A stretch of DNA of 64,000 bases from Ianthella basta (lineage: Eukaryota > Porifera > Demospongiae > Verongiida > Ianthellidae), in NCBI GenBank assembly GCA_964019415.1, contig OZ025872.1:10516266-10580265 (forward strand), given 5' to 3'. Position numbers and translations under genes: made by a program. Shown piece after piece: positions 45,914-58,500 of the stretch (position 1 is its first letter; the number at the start of each line of letters is the position of its first letter). The notes below the pieces were generated by a model. It worked only from the letters and a program-made list of their open reading frames with translations. It had not been told where the DNA came from and did no database searches.

Positions 45914-45923
45914 TATACATAAT

Positions 45924-45993
<70 letters not shown>
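45924..45993. repeat. (CA)n microsatellite
   Basis: About 34 CA units with one CT interruption, directly after the Helitron end. Confidence 0.95.
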
Positions 45994-45995
<2 letters not shown>

Positions 45996-45999
45996 TTCC

Positions 46000-47790
46000 T
46001 ATGCTATGTATATGGAATGATTGCCTCCTCTCTCAGAGGATCACCAGACATTGATGTCACTAGAGCTTGACAGAAATGCATTTGAAATGAAGATTCATCT
46101 GAGGTGTCACCATAGCAACATCAGTAAAGTAAAGTATAGACAATGCAGGCAAATGAATAATCAAATGGAAATCAAAGACTGTCAGCTATAGTTTCACAAT
46201 TCAAAGTGAATAGGGACAGTGTCTGTGTTCAGGTAGTAGTGGCCACATCTAGAAGTATGTACATAGCTAGCCACCAGGCAACCGTTTCAGCTACAGATGA
46301 GGCCCAGTCTGCTCATGTGCACACTGTGGCATGTACAGTATGGCATAACTGAATGGGGTTGTTGGTCGACCTACATAAAGCTATTGTCATATACCAATTA
46401 TGCACATAATCACAACTCATGCACACATACAAAGTGTTCCCATCCCAACATGACCTCAACACACTACATATAGCTGATTTATCTATTAAGCATAAAATCA
46501 ATGATGATCTGTGTAGCATAGTTACCATGGACAACAGCTTTCATTTCTTTTGAGAGTAACTGACACAGCTATCTGCAGAGAACGGGAATGGACAGGTATG
46601 TTCAATGGCTGGCTAGCACTCTGATTGGCTCATGAGACCTGTTGGTCTCCCACACCAGCTGCAGGTCATGAGATTGTGTAGGCTGTGGAGGAAGTTTGGA
46701 TTGGCTCTTACTTACTAATGCAATTTTTGGGCCAAACATCCATTAGGAGAGAGGTGATGGAGAGGCACATCCCAACTATGTTGTAGGTAGAGTAAACTGT
46801 ATCTCTCCAGTCACACTGCTGCTGCCTTCTTATAACAGCATTCCCAAGTTGGGATTGTCGCCTGCTGAAAGGTTACCTTGGTCAGGAGGTACAGTGAGGG
46901 TATTCATGGCTTACACAGTGGTACACAATGTCTCAGCAAACAATGCAAAGTATATACAGTAAACACTAGGGCATACATTAAAATGCAACCAGCTTCACTT
47001 GAATGTATATAGCTAGCTACAATTCAGTAAGGTACAGTGCATGAGTGTAACTCAACCAGGGCAAGTACATTTTGGGCAATAATAGAACTGCAAACTGCCT
47101 TCACTGGCTGTCAGAAAGAAGGGATATAGCAAGCCAGACGAAGCACTGGATGGCAACAGACCCATCAACACCTACATATTTGGACCTGCGCAGGGAAGCC
47201 CGTCCGTGCTGTGCAAACACAGTGCACGTTATCGCTTCACCCGAGGGATCAGTGAAATTGTTCCCGGCCACGCGGGACAAATGACGTCAGCCAATATGGC
47301 GGAATGGCCAACAGGCGTGTAGCCCTCGCTGAAGCAATGGGCGACGTTAACAACAATTTGAACGCAGCGTGCAGCGATGAAGTGGAGTGTTGAGTCGATT
47401 CGTAGCCGATGGTGGCCAAGTAGAGCGTTTTGTTGTCGTGAGCGCCTGCGAAGAACACCAGACTATTGCACAATCTAGGTGTCTCGGGTTGACTGGGACG
47501 GATATACAATATACATACATACAAACAGGGGACGACAACGCATCACGATTACTTGCCTCACCTTCCGGCTCGGCAATTAGTGTAGTCAATAACATCATAA
47601 AGTGAGATCATTGACTACTGCCATAGCAACCACCCATTGCCATAGCAACTGCCCTTCTGCTAGACCAACAGATTCCTAACATAACCTACAATGCTTCACC
47701 ATTTATATAATTTATAAATACCACCACACAGTACAAGTTACAAAATGCCTCACTAGTAGCTATTTGTGCCACTGCTACAAGGACAACACC
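46000..47790. other. Interior of the large element, no gene
   Basis: Short frames only. No domain recognised. Confidence 0.4.
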
Positions 47791-47795
47791 CACCA

Positions 47796-47850
47796 GTGCA
47801 ACCACCACCACCACCTCCACCACCAGCACCACTGCCAACACCACGCACCA
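47796..47850. repeat. Imperfect (CAC)n
   Basis: Low-complexity caccaccacc run. Confidence 0.8.
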
Positions 47851-48114
47851 CCATACAGTCCAGGTTACAATCGCTGTAGCCAGTATATGTGGCAGAACAT
47901 ACTAGAAAAAACGCCACAAGTACAAGTTACACAGGGTGACCACCACCATTGCATGTAGAGTAGTTGGGAACATTGCTGGAAGGCCACCACCACCAGTGCA
48001 TGTTGCTGATGATACCCACCATAAGTTCCAGTAGAGTATTTGGGCACCATTTGAGAGCATCATGCGGCAAGCAAATGGGTACAAGTTACATTTGCTTGCC
48101 GCAAGTCAAGCACA

Positions 48115-48316
48115 AAAGAAGGGGGAATGGGTGAAGTAGGATTTGGACCCTGCACCATAGGGATTGTCAGGCAACTGTGCTAAGGGCTGGGCTACTGCAT
48201 GGGTGTTGATTCATGGTAATTGGTGCTGATTTGGTGCTATAGTTATATTATCCCCTTTTATCTGGCCATCTTGAAGCCCAGTATGCAATCGCGCCCATGC
48301 CATGGGTGACCCTGTG
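48115..48316 (-). mobile_element. SINE-like repeat, right inverted copy
   Basis: Reverse complement of 45180-45412, with a few differences. Confidence 0.5.
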
Positions 48317-48433
48317 TAACTTGTACTGGTTGTATAATTGTTATAATATTTGGGCACGTAACATTATAGGCGTATGGTAATGTTGGCTGTATTTTGTATA
48401 AGTCAGAGAATGGGTGTCAAGTTAGGCGAATGA

Positions 48434-48673
48434 TTGTTTGGACCATACAAAATAATGAGAGTGACAAAGCCTGGACTATACAAGGTGGAAAACAAAAGTG
48501 GGAAACCACTAAAGACGGCAGTAAACTCCTGCAGACTAAAGATGTACTATGAACGTAAAGACAAATCAACCACGCTACTGACATCTGCCACCATCACTGC
48601 CAAACCGTCATCCACTCTGAGCAATTTAGTCTACCCCACTACTGCTACGCCTTCATCCTCCCTTAGCAAGTGA
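48434..48673 (+). pseudogene. Retroelement integrase C-terminal fragment
   Basis: FGPYKIMRVTKPGLYKVENK followed by SGKPLKTAVNSCRLKMYYER has the C-terminal integrase pattern GPYKI...GxYxVxNxxGKxLKxxVNxxRLKxY, as in Gypsy-type and related retroelements. No catalytic core or other pol domain is next to it. A Ser/Thr-rich tail follows to the stop. It is a remnant inside the large inverted-repeat element. Confidence 0.6.
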
Positions 48674-49334
48674 ACCGTGTGAATGTCAATGTAGAACATG
48701 CAAAAACACATCATCACGTTATCAAATCACGTAGCTATCCCATAGGCTCTAGTTTGAACATAAATTAAATTTCCCTAATGTAACTGGTACTTTACAGATG
48801 TTAGCTAGCTAGCTAATAGCAACACTTTAACAGCAAACTTTAATAGCATGCATACTACGCGTATTACCATCAATGACTTACATGTATTGTCCTGTAATGA
48901 GCAAAATTGCGATGTCATAAATATCTGGGAACCCCGTTTGCATGTGCAGCGCTTGTATTAGAAGGCTGGAAGCCAACTCCCCAAAGATAAGAAACGGTAG
49001 TCATCATACCAAGTAGCTAAGGCACTTTAATCCCAAACTCGCCAGTCACTGTGGAAGAACACAATGACTACCCTAGCAGCGCCTGGCGGAACCCATCTCA
49101 AGGAGGCACGTTCCGGGGGGGGAACCGTAATCCTAGGAGACCAGGTCCGCCGGAACCCGTATACTAGGATTGGAGTTCCGGGGGGAACTGAAATAAGGGG
49201 GAACTGAAATCCTGTTACACCGGTACCCTCGACTATCTATGCTGCGACCGACTCTGTTCAATGACTGCTGCTCACAAGTAGGACCTCATGCGTGGAATCC
49301 AAATACCCTCTACACTGTCAAGTGAGGCGCTGCG

Positions 49335-49547
49335 ATGGACCTTGTCATGATCATCCTGACCGTCTTCTTGGGTGGCATTGTCCTCGCCTTGGCCACCCTC
49401 TGGGCGTGGTTTGGGCCGAGCGTGAACTCCGTCCAGTCCTTCTTCCACAAAGTGTCGCCTACGTGTCCGTCGGAGGAAGAACAGACAATCCCTCGAGGCC
49501 TACAGCGGCCTATAGCTGCGGACAGTGATCCGTCCGGACGGGAACAG
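49335..49547 (+). CDS. NLR3 exon 1, signal-anchor-like
   Basis: Seventy-one codons, phase 0 end. [20 protein letters not shown] and the following [10 protein letters not shown] form one long hydrophobic segment with no clear cleavage site, then FFHK, then an acidic and Ser/Pro-rich part (PTCPSEEEQ). This is the only one of three copies that is open throughout. The start is the first ATG and is conserved in all copies. Confidence 0.65.
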
Positions 49548-52500
49548 GTGAGCAGTAGGAGTGTTGCCGTAGTACATGCTCACCGTCTCCAGTCCTGATC
49601 GCGTGGTGGAGAGGTCTGCGAGGACAGTTCTAGCCTCGCGTATCCATGCAGGGCCTATGATCGATGTGAACCGGTTTGTGGCTAGTCTCGTCCTCAGACC
49701 TTCCAGAGGAGGTAGGGTAGCGCGCGCGAGGAAAGGGTCTGGGAACGAGACTAGTTTGTGACATCATAGCTAGCATGCTTGCTTGAGTTAGCTACACTGT
49801 GAGACTGCAACCTGCACTACCCAATGTATGGCAACTTGCCAGGACTACATTGTTCCCCATATTATAGACCTGTATGCTAGCAACATTTGCATGTTTGCAT
49901 GTTTGCATGATGCATGGACTCTGTCTATATATAATCTCAGGACCACCTGTTGTCTGTGCCTATTGTCCCCCATGTTATAGACCTGCATGTGCAAAACTAA
50001 GCTAGATGGGCTCAGGGGGAATTCCATATTGTATAGTCACATGCAGTAACTGTTGTGGGTATTTAGGGGGTTGTCATGGTTACACGGGTTGTCACTTTGT
50101 TCCACTGTCTTTATTTTGACAAACATTTATTTTGGAACAAACGAACTTGCAGACTCACCAGACTTTGGTGCAAGGACAACAAGTGACACAAGGACAACAA
50201 GCGGTGCAAGGACAACAAGCGGTGCAAGGACAACAAGCGGTGCAAGGACAACAAGCGGTGCAAGGACAACAAGTGGCGCAAAGACAACAAGCGGCACAGG
50301 GACAACAAGCGGCACAGGGACAACAAGCGGCGCAAGGACAACAAGCGGCGCAAGGACAACAAGCGGCACAAAGACAACAAGCGGTGCAAGGACAACAAGT
50401 GGCACAAGGACAACAAGCGGCACAAGGACAACAAGCGGTGCAAGGACAACAAGCGGCACAGGGACAACAAGCGGCACAGGGACAACAAGCGGCGCAAGGA
50501 CAACAAGCGGCACAAGGACAACAAGCGGCACAAAGACAACAAGCGGTACAAGGACAACAAGCGGTGCAAGGACAACAAGCGGCGCAAGGACAACAAGCAG
50601 CACAACGACAACAAGCGGTGCAAGGACAACAAGCGGCGCAAGGACAACAAGTGATACAAGGACAACAAGCGGCACAAAGACAACAAGCGGTGCAAGGACA
50701 ACAAGCGGTGCAAGGACAACAAGCGGCACAAAGACAACAAGCGGTACAAGGACAACAAGCGGCACAGGGACAACAAGCGGCGCAAGGACAACAAGCGGCA
50801 CAAGGACAACAAGCGGCACAAAGACAACAAGCGGTACAAGGACAACAAGCGGTGCAAGGACAACAAGCGGCGCAAGGACAACAAGCAGCACAACGACAAC
50901 AAGCGGTGCAAGGACAACAAGTGGCGCAAGGACAACAAGCGATACAAGGACAACAAGCGGCACAAAGACAACAAGCAATGCAAGGACAACAAGCGGTGCA
51001 AGGACAACAAGCGGCACAAAGACAACAAGCGGTACAAGGACAACAAGCGGCACAAAGACAACAAGCGGCTCAAGGACAACAAGCGGCGCAAGGACAAGCG
51101 GTGCAAGGACAACAAGCGGCGCAAGGACAACAAGTGGCACAAAGACAACAAGCGGCACAAGGACAACAAGCGGCACAGGGACAACAAGCGGCGCAAGGAC
51201 AACAAGCGGCGCAAGGACAACAAGCGGCACAAAGACAACAAGTGGCGCAAGGACAACAAGCGGTGCAAGGACAACAAGCGGCGCAAGGACAACAAGCGGC
51301 ACAAAGACAACAAGCAATGCAAAGTTCTAACTCTCCAGATCAAGCAGTGGATCAGCACGCTGGAGCAGGAGGTATGTTTAGCACACACATCATTGCACTG
51401 CATGATGGTGGATCTTCTATGAGTTTACTTACAGTATACACCTCATACATATGAGAGGTCAGTTCATTGCAGTAAGCCACTGCAACGGCCAGGCCGGGCT
51501 AGGTTGAACAAGGGTTAATCACTGGATATTATGCCTACCAGCCTTCTACACCGAAGTGTTTCAGGAGGCTGGGGGGCCGGAGCCCTATTGATGGCAACCA
51601 GTGATCGCCCTCCCCCATTACTAGTCATCCTACAAAGATGGAAGAGCCACAGACAGCTGTTTCGCCCTGATTGGGGCTCATCGTGACTTAGCCTTCCCCC
51701 ATTAATATTCACTCTTGTTGAAACCACAAGTGTTTCACTGGTGGGGGATACAAGAGTGACTAGTCATCCTGCATTCTATCAGTACGCCACACTGATGAGC
51801 CCCAATCAGGGCGAAACAGCTGTCTGGCTCTTCCATCTTTGTAGGATGACTAGTAATGGGGGAGGGCGATCACTGGTTGCCATCAATAGGGCTCCGCCCC
51901 CCCCCAGCCTCCTGAAACACTTCGGTATAGAAGGCTGGTAGGCGTAATATCCAGGGATTAACCCTTGTTCAACCTCATACATATGTGTGTGTTCTGAGTG
52001 GATGATATGAGATGGCAGCACATGAGGAAATGTGTGGCACATGTCCACAACTGGTCCTGTACGTATGTTTAGAGTGCATGTTGTGTTGAGAGAAGTGACT
52101 GGTGGTACTCTTGCTCTCCTGCTCTGTGCCCTTGTTTTCTGAACAGATCATCCCATGAGTCAATGGAACATTGATGCACTGGTCTCACTGCAAAGGGACC
52201 TCAAGCTGAAGGTATTGATGAGCACAGGACTGAGTGATATGTTACAGAAGGCGGCTGGTGGGTTTATGAGTGCAGCAGAAGAACAGCAAGTGAGAAAACA
52301 GCACGGCGACGATGAACAGATGGGAAAACTCATTGAAATTCTGAAAGGAAAGCAAGACGAGAACTTCATCATCTTCTTGGAGATGTTGCGAAGTGCCAAC
52401 TATGGAGTGTGGGCAGATGAACTGGAGAGAAAGGCAGAAGAGTTCAAAAAAGTGAAAAGTAAGTTGTTCAGTCAATTTGTGTTGTGTGTTGGGAAAACGT

Positions 52501-55500
52501 TGGAGTCCACCAAATCCTCCCATTAGCTCATTTTCGGACAACTTCAACCCTAACTTGGGATATACTAAGTGGTAACTGGTACGAGTACTCTTTGTATCTT
52601 TCTGGGCTACAACATGTTAATCACTGGCAATAGAGAGGTTAAGATCAATGTTAACGCTGAACGTTGAATGGTCATGTGACCCAAGAGATGACATCAACGT
52701 TCACCGTGAGAGACTGTGTTGAAGGTACGATCAAAGTAAACGTTCGACAAAATGGCGTTTCAGAGTAAGCGTGTTTCTTAAGAGTTGGATAGCTGCGTCT
52801 TTTCTCCGCTGGTAAACGCTCTTGATGGTGATTCCCTATATTCTAGAAGCGATCCGAGTGATCTGGATGTGGCTGGGATTGACATTCAGCTGCTGTTGTA
52901 TGGCCAAGACAGCCATTCGGATTCGTCCCGCAGCGAGGAAGATGACTTAAAACTCTGCCAAAGAAAGAACTCACCAGAATACGCTTACGGTGGAACGTGG
53001 TTCCAGGCGTACAAAACATTAAAATTTCACCGTGTATGTTATCCGCGGAGGGTTTTACGTGATGATTTATGATGTCAACATTCACCGTAAACATTGGTCT
53101 TAACTTCTCTAATATATTGCCACCACAGGGGGGCATTTGGGGGCATTGAACAAAAGTATAGTATAGGCTGTTCTCCAGACCCTATTCCTACCGAACAATG
53201 GCTTCAGCATTTAAAAATGGGGGCAGGAATAGCAGTTGGCTATGTGAGTCAGACTATAGACTCTCTCTCTCTCTCCTTCACTCTGTAGCTGACAGAGGGG
53301 GATGTCATGGAGGGCCAGCCTCACCAACCAGTGGAGATAAGCAAGAGGTGAGCCTACTGAAGTATGGGCCATAGTTGTGTGTGGTGTGTACCTCTTCATT
53401 GTCTTGAAACTGACAGAAAAGTGTCTGTAAATGTGCATTCTGTCCTCAGCCATGCACTGCTCAGCCTGCCCACATGTCAGTCATGGATGTGTGCTGTACA
53501 CAGCTGTACCAGACGATGACGCAGTGCTTCTACTATCATTTTGCCTTTTCAATTTCCTGGGTGTACTTCCCTGCATGGTGCATGTGTCGTGTTTCTGAGG
53601 AGTGTCCAGAGTATTTCCTTAGTTTTACATGATGGTGCATAATTATACATGTATGTGTACATGTGTATGTGTTGTGATATTATTGGGTTGCATCTGGTTG
53701 ACTTTGTGTCTGGGTACCTCTCTGTGTTGCAGTCCCTCCGTGCCAAGCTTGGCTGTTACTACTCTAAGGAGTGCATCCAAGACAACCCTCTGCTGGCCTC
53801 TTCCACCATGCACTACATCAACCTGAATTTGGTGCACCAAAAACAGCGACAGCCGGTAGCAGGGAGAGCTGAGGAGGCAGTATCCGTGCACCTGGCCAAG
53901 GGAGGTGTTAAACAGGTGCCTCACGAGAAGGTGCCACTCAACTACGAAAACATCCTGTCCTTCTCTCCTCCTGCTGGTATCTCCAGAAAGCGGGTGCTCA
54001 TTGAGGGTGTACCAGGTAGTGGCAAGAGCACTCTCGTCCAGCGAATGTGCCACGATTGGTCGGTTGGCCGTTTAGCACAGGACTACAAAGTAGTCATCCA
54101 AGTCACCCTGAGGAGTCTCCCCAAGGACCAGAAGCTGAGCCTGGAAGACCTCATCTTCACATCTGTCGGGGAGGCAGCTATTGTTCAAGAGGTCACTGAC
54201 TTCGTTACTGCACACCAAGGACAAGGGGTCCTGTTTGTATTTGACGGCTTTGATGAGCTGTCAGAAGAAATGCGTGAGAAGTCTCCTGTTTGTGACATCA
54301 TCACTGGCCATCTTGCCCCTCACTCATCATTCATGGTCACCACTCGCCCCATTGCTGCAGAGAGCCTCTACCACCGTGTTAACAGGAGGGTTGAGATCAG
54401 TGGATTCGGAAAGGAAGAAGTGAAGAAATTCATCAGAGAGTACTTTGCCTCCAACCCATCAGCAGGAGAGAAGCTCCTGTCGAGCCTCTCCCGTCGCCCT
54501 CACATCATGAACCTCTGCTTCACCCCACTCCTGTGTTTGATGGTTTGCTATGTAACATCTCTCGGTGACGACACTGCAGAAGTCCTTCTGTCACTGCACC
54601 AGTTGTTTGAGGACCTCATCACCAGCACCATCAACCACAACCTGGAGCGAGTGGGTCGAAAGGAACGTGCTGGCAGTCTCAAGGACGTGATACAACTCTT
54701 TCCCAGCTTCAACAAACTGATCCAATTGGCACTGGATGGGATTGAGAAGGACACCATCATTTTCTCCGACCTTGACTGTGATGAAGTAGACAGTGCCTTC
54801 CACAGCTTGTTCAATTGTATTGAAGCACGCACTCGAGTTGCTGGCATCATCTCTCGCACGTGGCACTTCCTGCACCTAACACTGCAGGAGTTCATGGCGG
54901 CCCTCGCTGTGGCCAAGAAGACACCAGAGGAGCAGGTCACCTTCTGGAGACGGCACCTCACCTTGAGGTACAACAAGAGGGGGCGCTTTGTTCTGGCAGA
55001 TGACAGGAACATGACTATGTTCCTGTTCTTCAGCGGGCTGAGTGGTCTCAGCACCCCAGGCATGCAGAGGATGCTACTGGAGACCCGCAACACAGTAGTG
55101 AAGCCCAGCATTAGGAGGACTACCCCACTTCATGCACTGTGTGAAGTCGTAGCCGAGAGTGGCAATGAACAGTTGGCTCAGTCCATCCTGTCCCCATGTG
55201 GACCAACAGTGGAGATTGATGATGACTGCCTCAGGGGTGTTGGCGTAGCGTGGTGTGTCGCTCAGCACTGCAAGCAGGTGGAAGGGGCTGGAATCAGGGT
55301 TCTGGTCGGAACGGATGGATGGAATTATGACCACTCATCGGCTATCACTAGCTTTATCTCTCAGCTGGGAGATGTCTCCACACTAACAAGAGTGGAGCTG
55401 CCAGATATGGAGGTTGTTGATGGTAAGTTATCCCAAGGGCAGTTGAACCCATTTACAACTGAGGACTGCTTGACTGTCAAGTGTTAAGATTGAGAAGGAC

Positions 55501-58500
55501 ACTTAATATTTGGAATAATCTTATTCTTACTTCCCAATGATGCTCTTTTGGTAGTGCTCTGATTACTATACTCAACCACTGAGGTCCAGTACAAGTCTGT
55601 TGTTTGTAGCTGTTTAAGAAGAAGGTTGGCACAACAGATGGTTACACTGTACACACTAAATGGCTGTCAGTTTTACTGAGGAACCTCTAGCTTGCAATGC
55701 TACTTTGTATTTGGATTTGAATTGGGAATGGAAAGTATAGACACATACTGTGTGTGATTATGAGTAACAGACGTGTGTCCATGGTCCCCACATGGATGTT
55801 GTGCAATCTGTATACGTATGCACCTTACCTTCCAAAATTGTGTGGAAATCTTTTCATGACTTTTTATACTTGTACTTTCTCCAGATCTGTCAACTGTCAG
55901 GGAATTTCTACTGAAGCAAGCACAACTCAAGTGCTTGACATTTGGAAGACTCCAAAAACACACCAAGGATATGTTTGACACAGTGAAGGTATTGAAATGC
56001 TACAGTGGAATATCAACTTGATTTGCCCATGTCTCAAAGTGTCCCATGTCAACTGCCCCTAACCTGTGCAGTGTGGGTGGGGTCTGTACTTGATGAGGTG
56101 CACCAGTAGTAGAAGTGTGTCAGTTGTGTGTTTAGACTACTATGCGAAGTGTGCAGTTTTCACAATTTGAGCAATGTGTGCATGTGAGTGCCCCTATACT
56201 TGCCCCTGTTTGTGTAGGATGTACTAACACACCACAAGGACTCACTGGAGGAAGTAACACTTCGTGGGGAGGAGTTTGAGTACATGTGTTGTGAGTAGCA
56301 TGTGTCACACCATGCAAAGTGGGTATCCTTGGACGCTGTTTTACTCAAAGAGAAAATTAAGTGTGTTGTGAAATGTTTGTTTATATTACAAGGGTAAGCC
56401 ATGCAATATCTCCTGTTTCCATGGTAACCATGTTTTCCCAGGTCTGTTATCTCATATAGTAGTTGGTTGTCATGGTAACAGACTTAAGGGTAAAGCAAAT
56501 ATCCAATGCTTGTAGTACAACGCATTGCATACAAAATCTTTCATTTCCATGTACCCATGATTGCCACACATTCAATTGCATGCACACTGCACGTGTATGT
56601 GTTTTACTTCTCTGTTTCTTCTTTCTCTTCTTTCTCTGTTATTCTAGCTGTCATACCACCTCCAGTTTCCCTTGACCCTTTGGTGGAGTCCCTTGTGACC
56701 TGTCAGAGATTGACCTCTTTGAAGCTGAGATGTATCAACCTGTCCCTTCAGAGTTGGATCACATTAGTGAAGGGATTGCACAATCTGAGGGCACTCGAAC
56801 TAGAGTGGGTGTCTTTGTCGGGTAGAAGAGTGAGTGACTGAGTTTGAGCTGCATGAATTTTAGACAATCAGTTGCAGTGTTTGAAGTATTCAACATGTCA
56901 TGCAATTCAATTGTCTTCCCTTACAGTCATTCACTGCCTCAGATGTCCGCCTCATTGCATCATCAGTGGAACACCACCCCAATCTGAGGGAGCTGACTGT
57001 TGTAGAATGGTGCAGTGATCACCTTGCCAAGGGAGCTGTAGAGGGGATGGCAAGGAGGCATGGTGTGGATAAATTGGTTGTTGCTCCAAACATTAAGTAC
57101 GGTGAGTATATTTAATACATTGTCATTGCATTGCATGTATCCGTGGCACATGGACAGTCTATTCTAAATCATGCCCCTCAAGCATGTTTCACTGTTATGT
57201 GTACTTCGTCTGTCCCTTGCTGACCTCTCTAGTCAGAAGGAAGAAATGACAGCTGAGTCAGTTTTGGAGGTTTAGTCATATTCCATGTGCATGCCTTTTC
57301 CAAATACTCTCCTACTTCAGTAGCCCATTTTTGTCCTTCGAGCTTTGCTAACTCCAATAACTACTGAGTCACCATCAATGTATTGCCTCACCACCCCATC
57401 CTCTTCTGCAGGTGAACAGGCATATGCTCTGGTCATCCCGCACATCTGTGCTGTAATGAAGACAGGATCACTAAAGGCCTTGCGTGTTGTTGGACTCTTT
57501 TCTCAACTAGCAGAGCAGGTGTTGAAGGTACTGCCTCACTGCACTCAACTCAGGGAGTTGGAGTTGGAGTTGGACTGGTCTAGGTCAGACAAGGTGAGAC
57601 ATGTCACTTTGTGTCCAATACATCAACAGTAAAACTCCTACTGTACATCTGCACGTGTAGTAAGGTTGGGAGGCTCTGCATGTACCCCAACAAGGGCAGT
57701 TGTGTAAGGGACTGCCTCACTGCACTCAACTCAGGGAGTTGGAGTTGGAGTTGGAGTAGTTGACACAGTTAGACATGCAGGTTGTGTTTTAGACATGTCA
57801 CTTCTTGTATATGCAGTGTCTCTGGAGGAGTGTTTGTGTTGATCTAGCTGCTAGCCCCTATACTTTGTCATCTCACGTGCCACACAAAATGACAAAGTTG
57901 GTGCTAGCAGCTAGACTATGTTTGTGTGTGAAAGGCACACACCACACACACTCACCTATGTTACAATGGTTATTTATTTCGCACTCTGATCTGTAGTTTG
58001 TGTCACATGACATGCATATGATCCCATCTTCTTTACAGATTGGCACCCTCCCATCAGCTATTGAAGCTGCTCTCTCAAAGTGCACCACACTGGAGAAACT
58101 GACAGTGGACGAACCGTATGGCAGCGTCCTTCCCTCTTCTGTCACTGCTGCCCTGCTTAGGGCAGTGAGTACTGTCAGGTCCTTGAAGGAAGTGTCAATG
58201 GCTGGCTGGTGTGACTATGGTATGCAGTGTGTGTGTGTGTGTGCGTGTGTGTGCGTGTGTGTGTTTGGTGTGTGTGTGTGTGCGTGTGTGTGTTTGGTGT
58301 GTGTGTGTGTGCGCACGCATGTGTGTGTGTGCGCACGCATGTGTGTGTGTGTGTGCTCACGCATGTGTGTGTGTGTGTGCGTGCCTGTGTGTGTGCATGT
58401 GTTTGTGTGTGGGATGTGTGCATGGGTGTGTGAATGTAGCATTGTTTGACAGTGTAGTGTGTGTTAGGTCCACAGCTTACAATGTGTAGTTCAGCTCTGC

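Larger units (their letters stand above)
43540..49224. mobile_element. 5.7-kb element with long terminal inverted repeats
   Basis: The left end, accggtgtaacaggatatca followed by gttcccccc and about 100 more bases, is matched as reverse complement at 49090-49224 (tcctgttacaccggt). The arms also share tcctagtayrsgggttccg-like blocks. The interior holds a Helitron 3' end, an inverted SINE-like pair, a (CA)n tract and an integrase-like fragment. No intact transposase is seen. Its right end lies about 20 bases before the sequence shared with the TM-exon promoters, so it forms the immediate upstream region of NLR3. Confidence 0.65.
51454..51972. mobile_element. Foldback element with two hammerhead-ribozyme-like arms
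   Basis: Arms of about 185 bases (51509-51695 and 51786-51972) are inverted copies, starting ttgaacaagggttaatcact. The direct repeat cctcatacatatg flanks the unit (51441-51453 and 51973-51985). The right arm, + strand, contains the hammerhead core CTGATGA, stem II GCCC...GGGC, GAAA, CAGCTG and TC. The left arm carries the same on the minus strand with one core base lost. It lies in the NLR3 intron before the CARD exon. The short self-complementary stem III is as described for Penelope-like elements and retrozymes. Confidence 0.75.

Noticed and set aside
47072..47605. Open frames on both strands
   Set aside because: Short, overlapping, no domain, within the large inverted-repeat element.
50053..51454. 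Long open frames of about 400 codons on both strands across the 18-bp repeat
   Set aside because: An 18-bp unit without stops opens all frames. Only the Gln-rich + frame agrees with the flanking splice phases.
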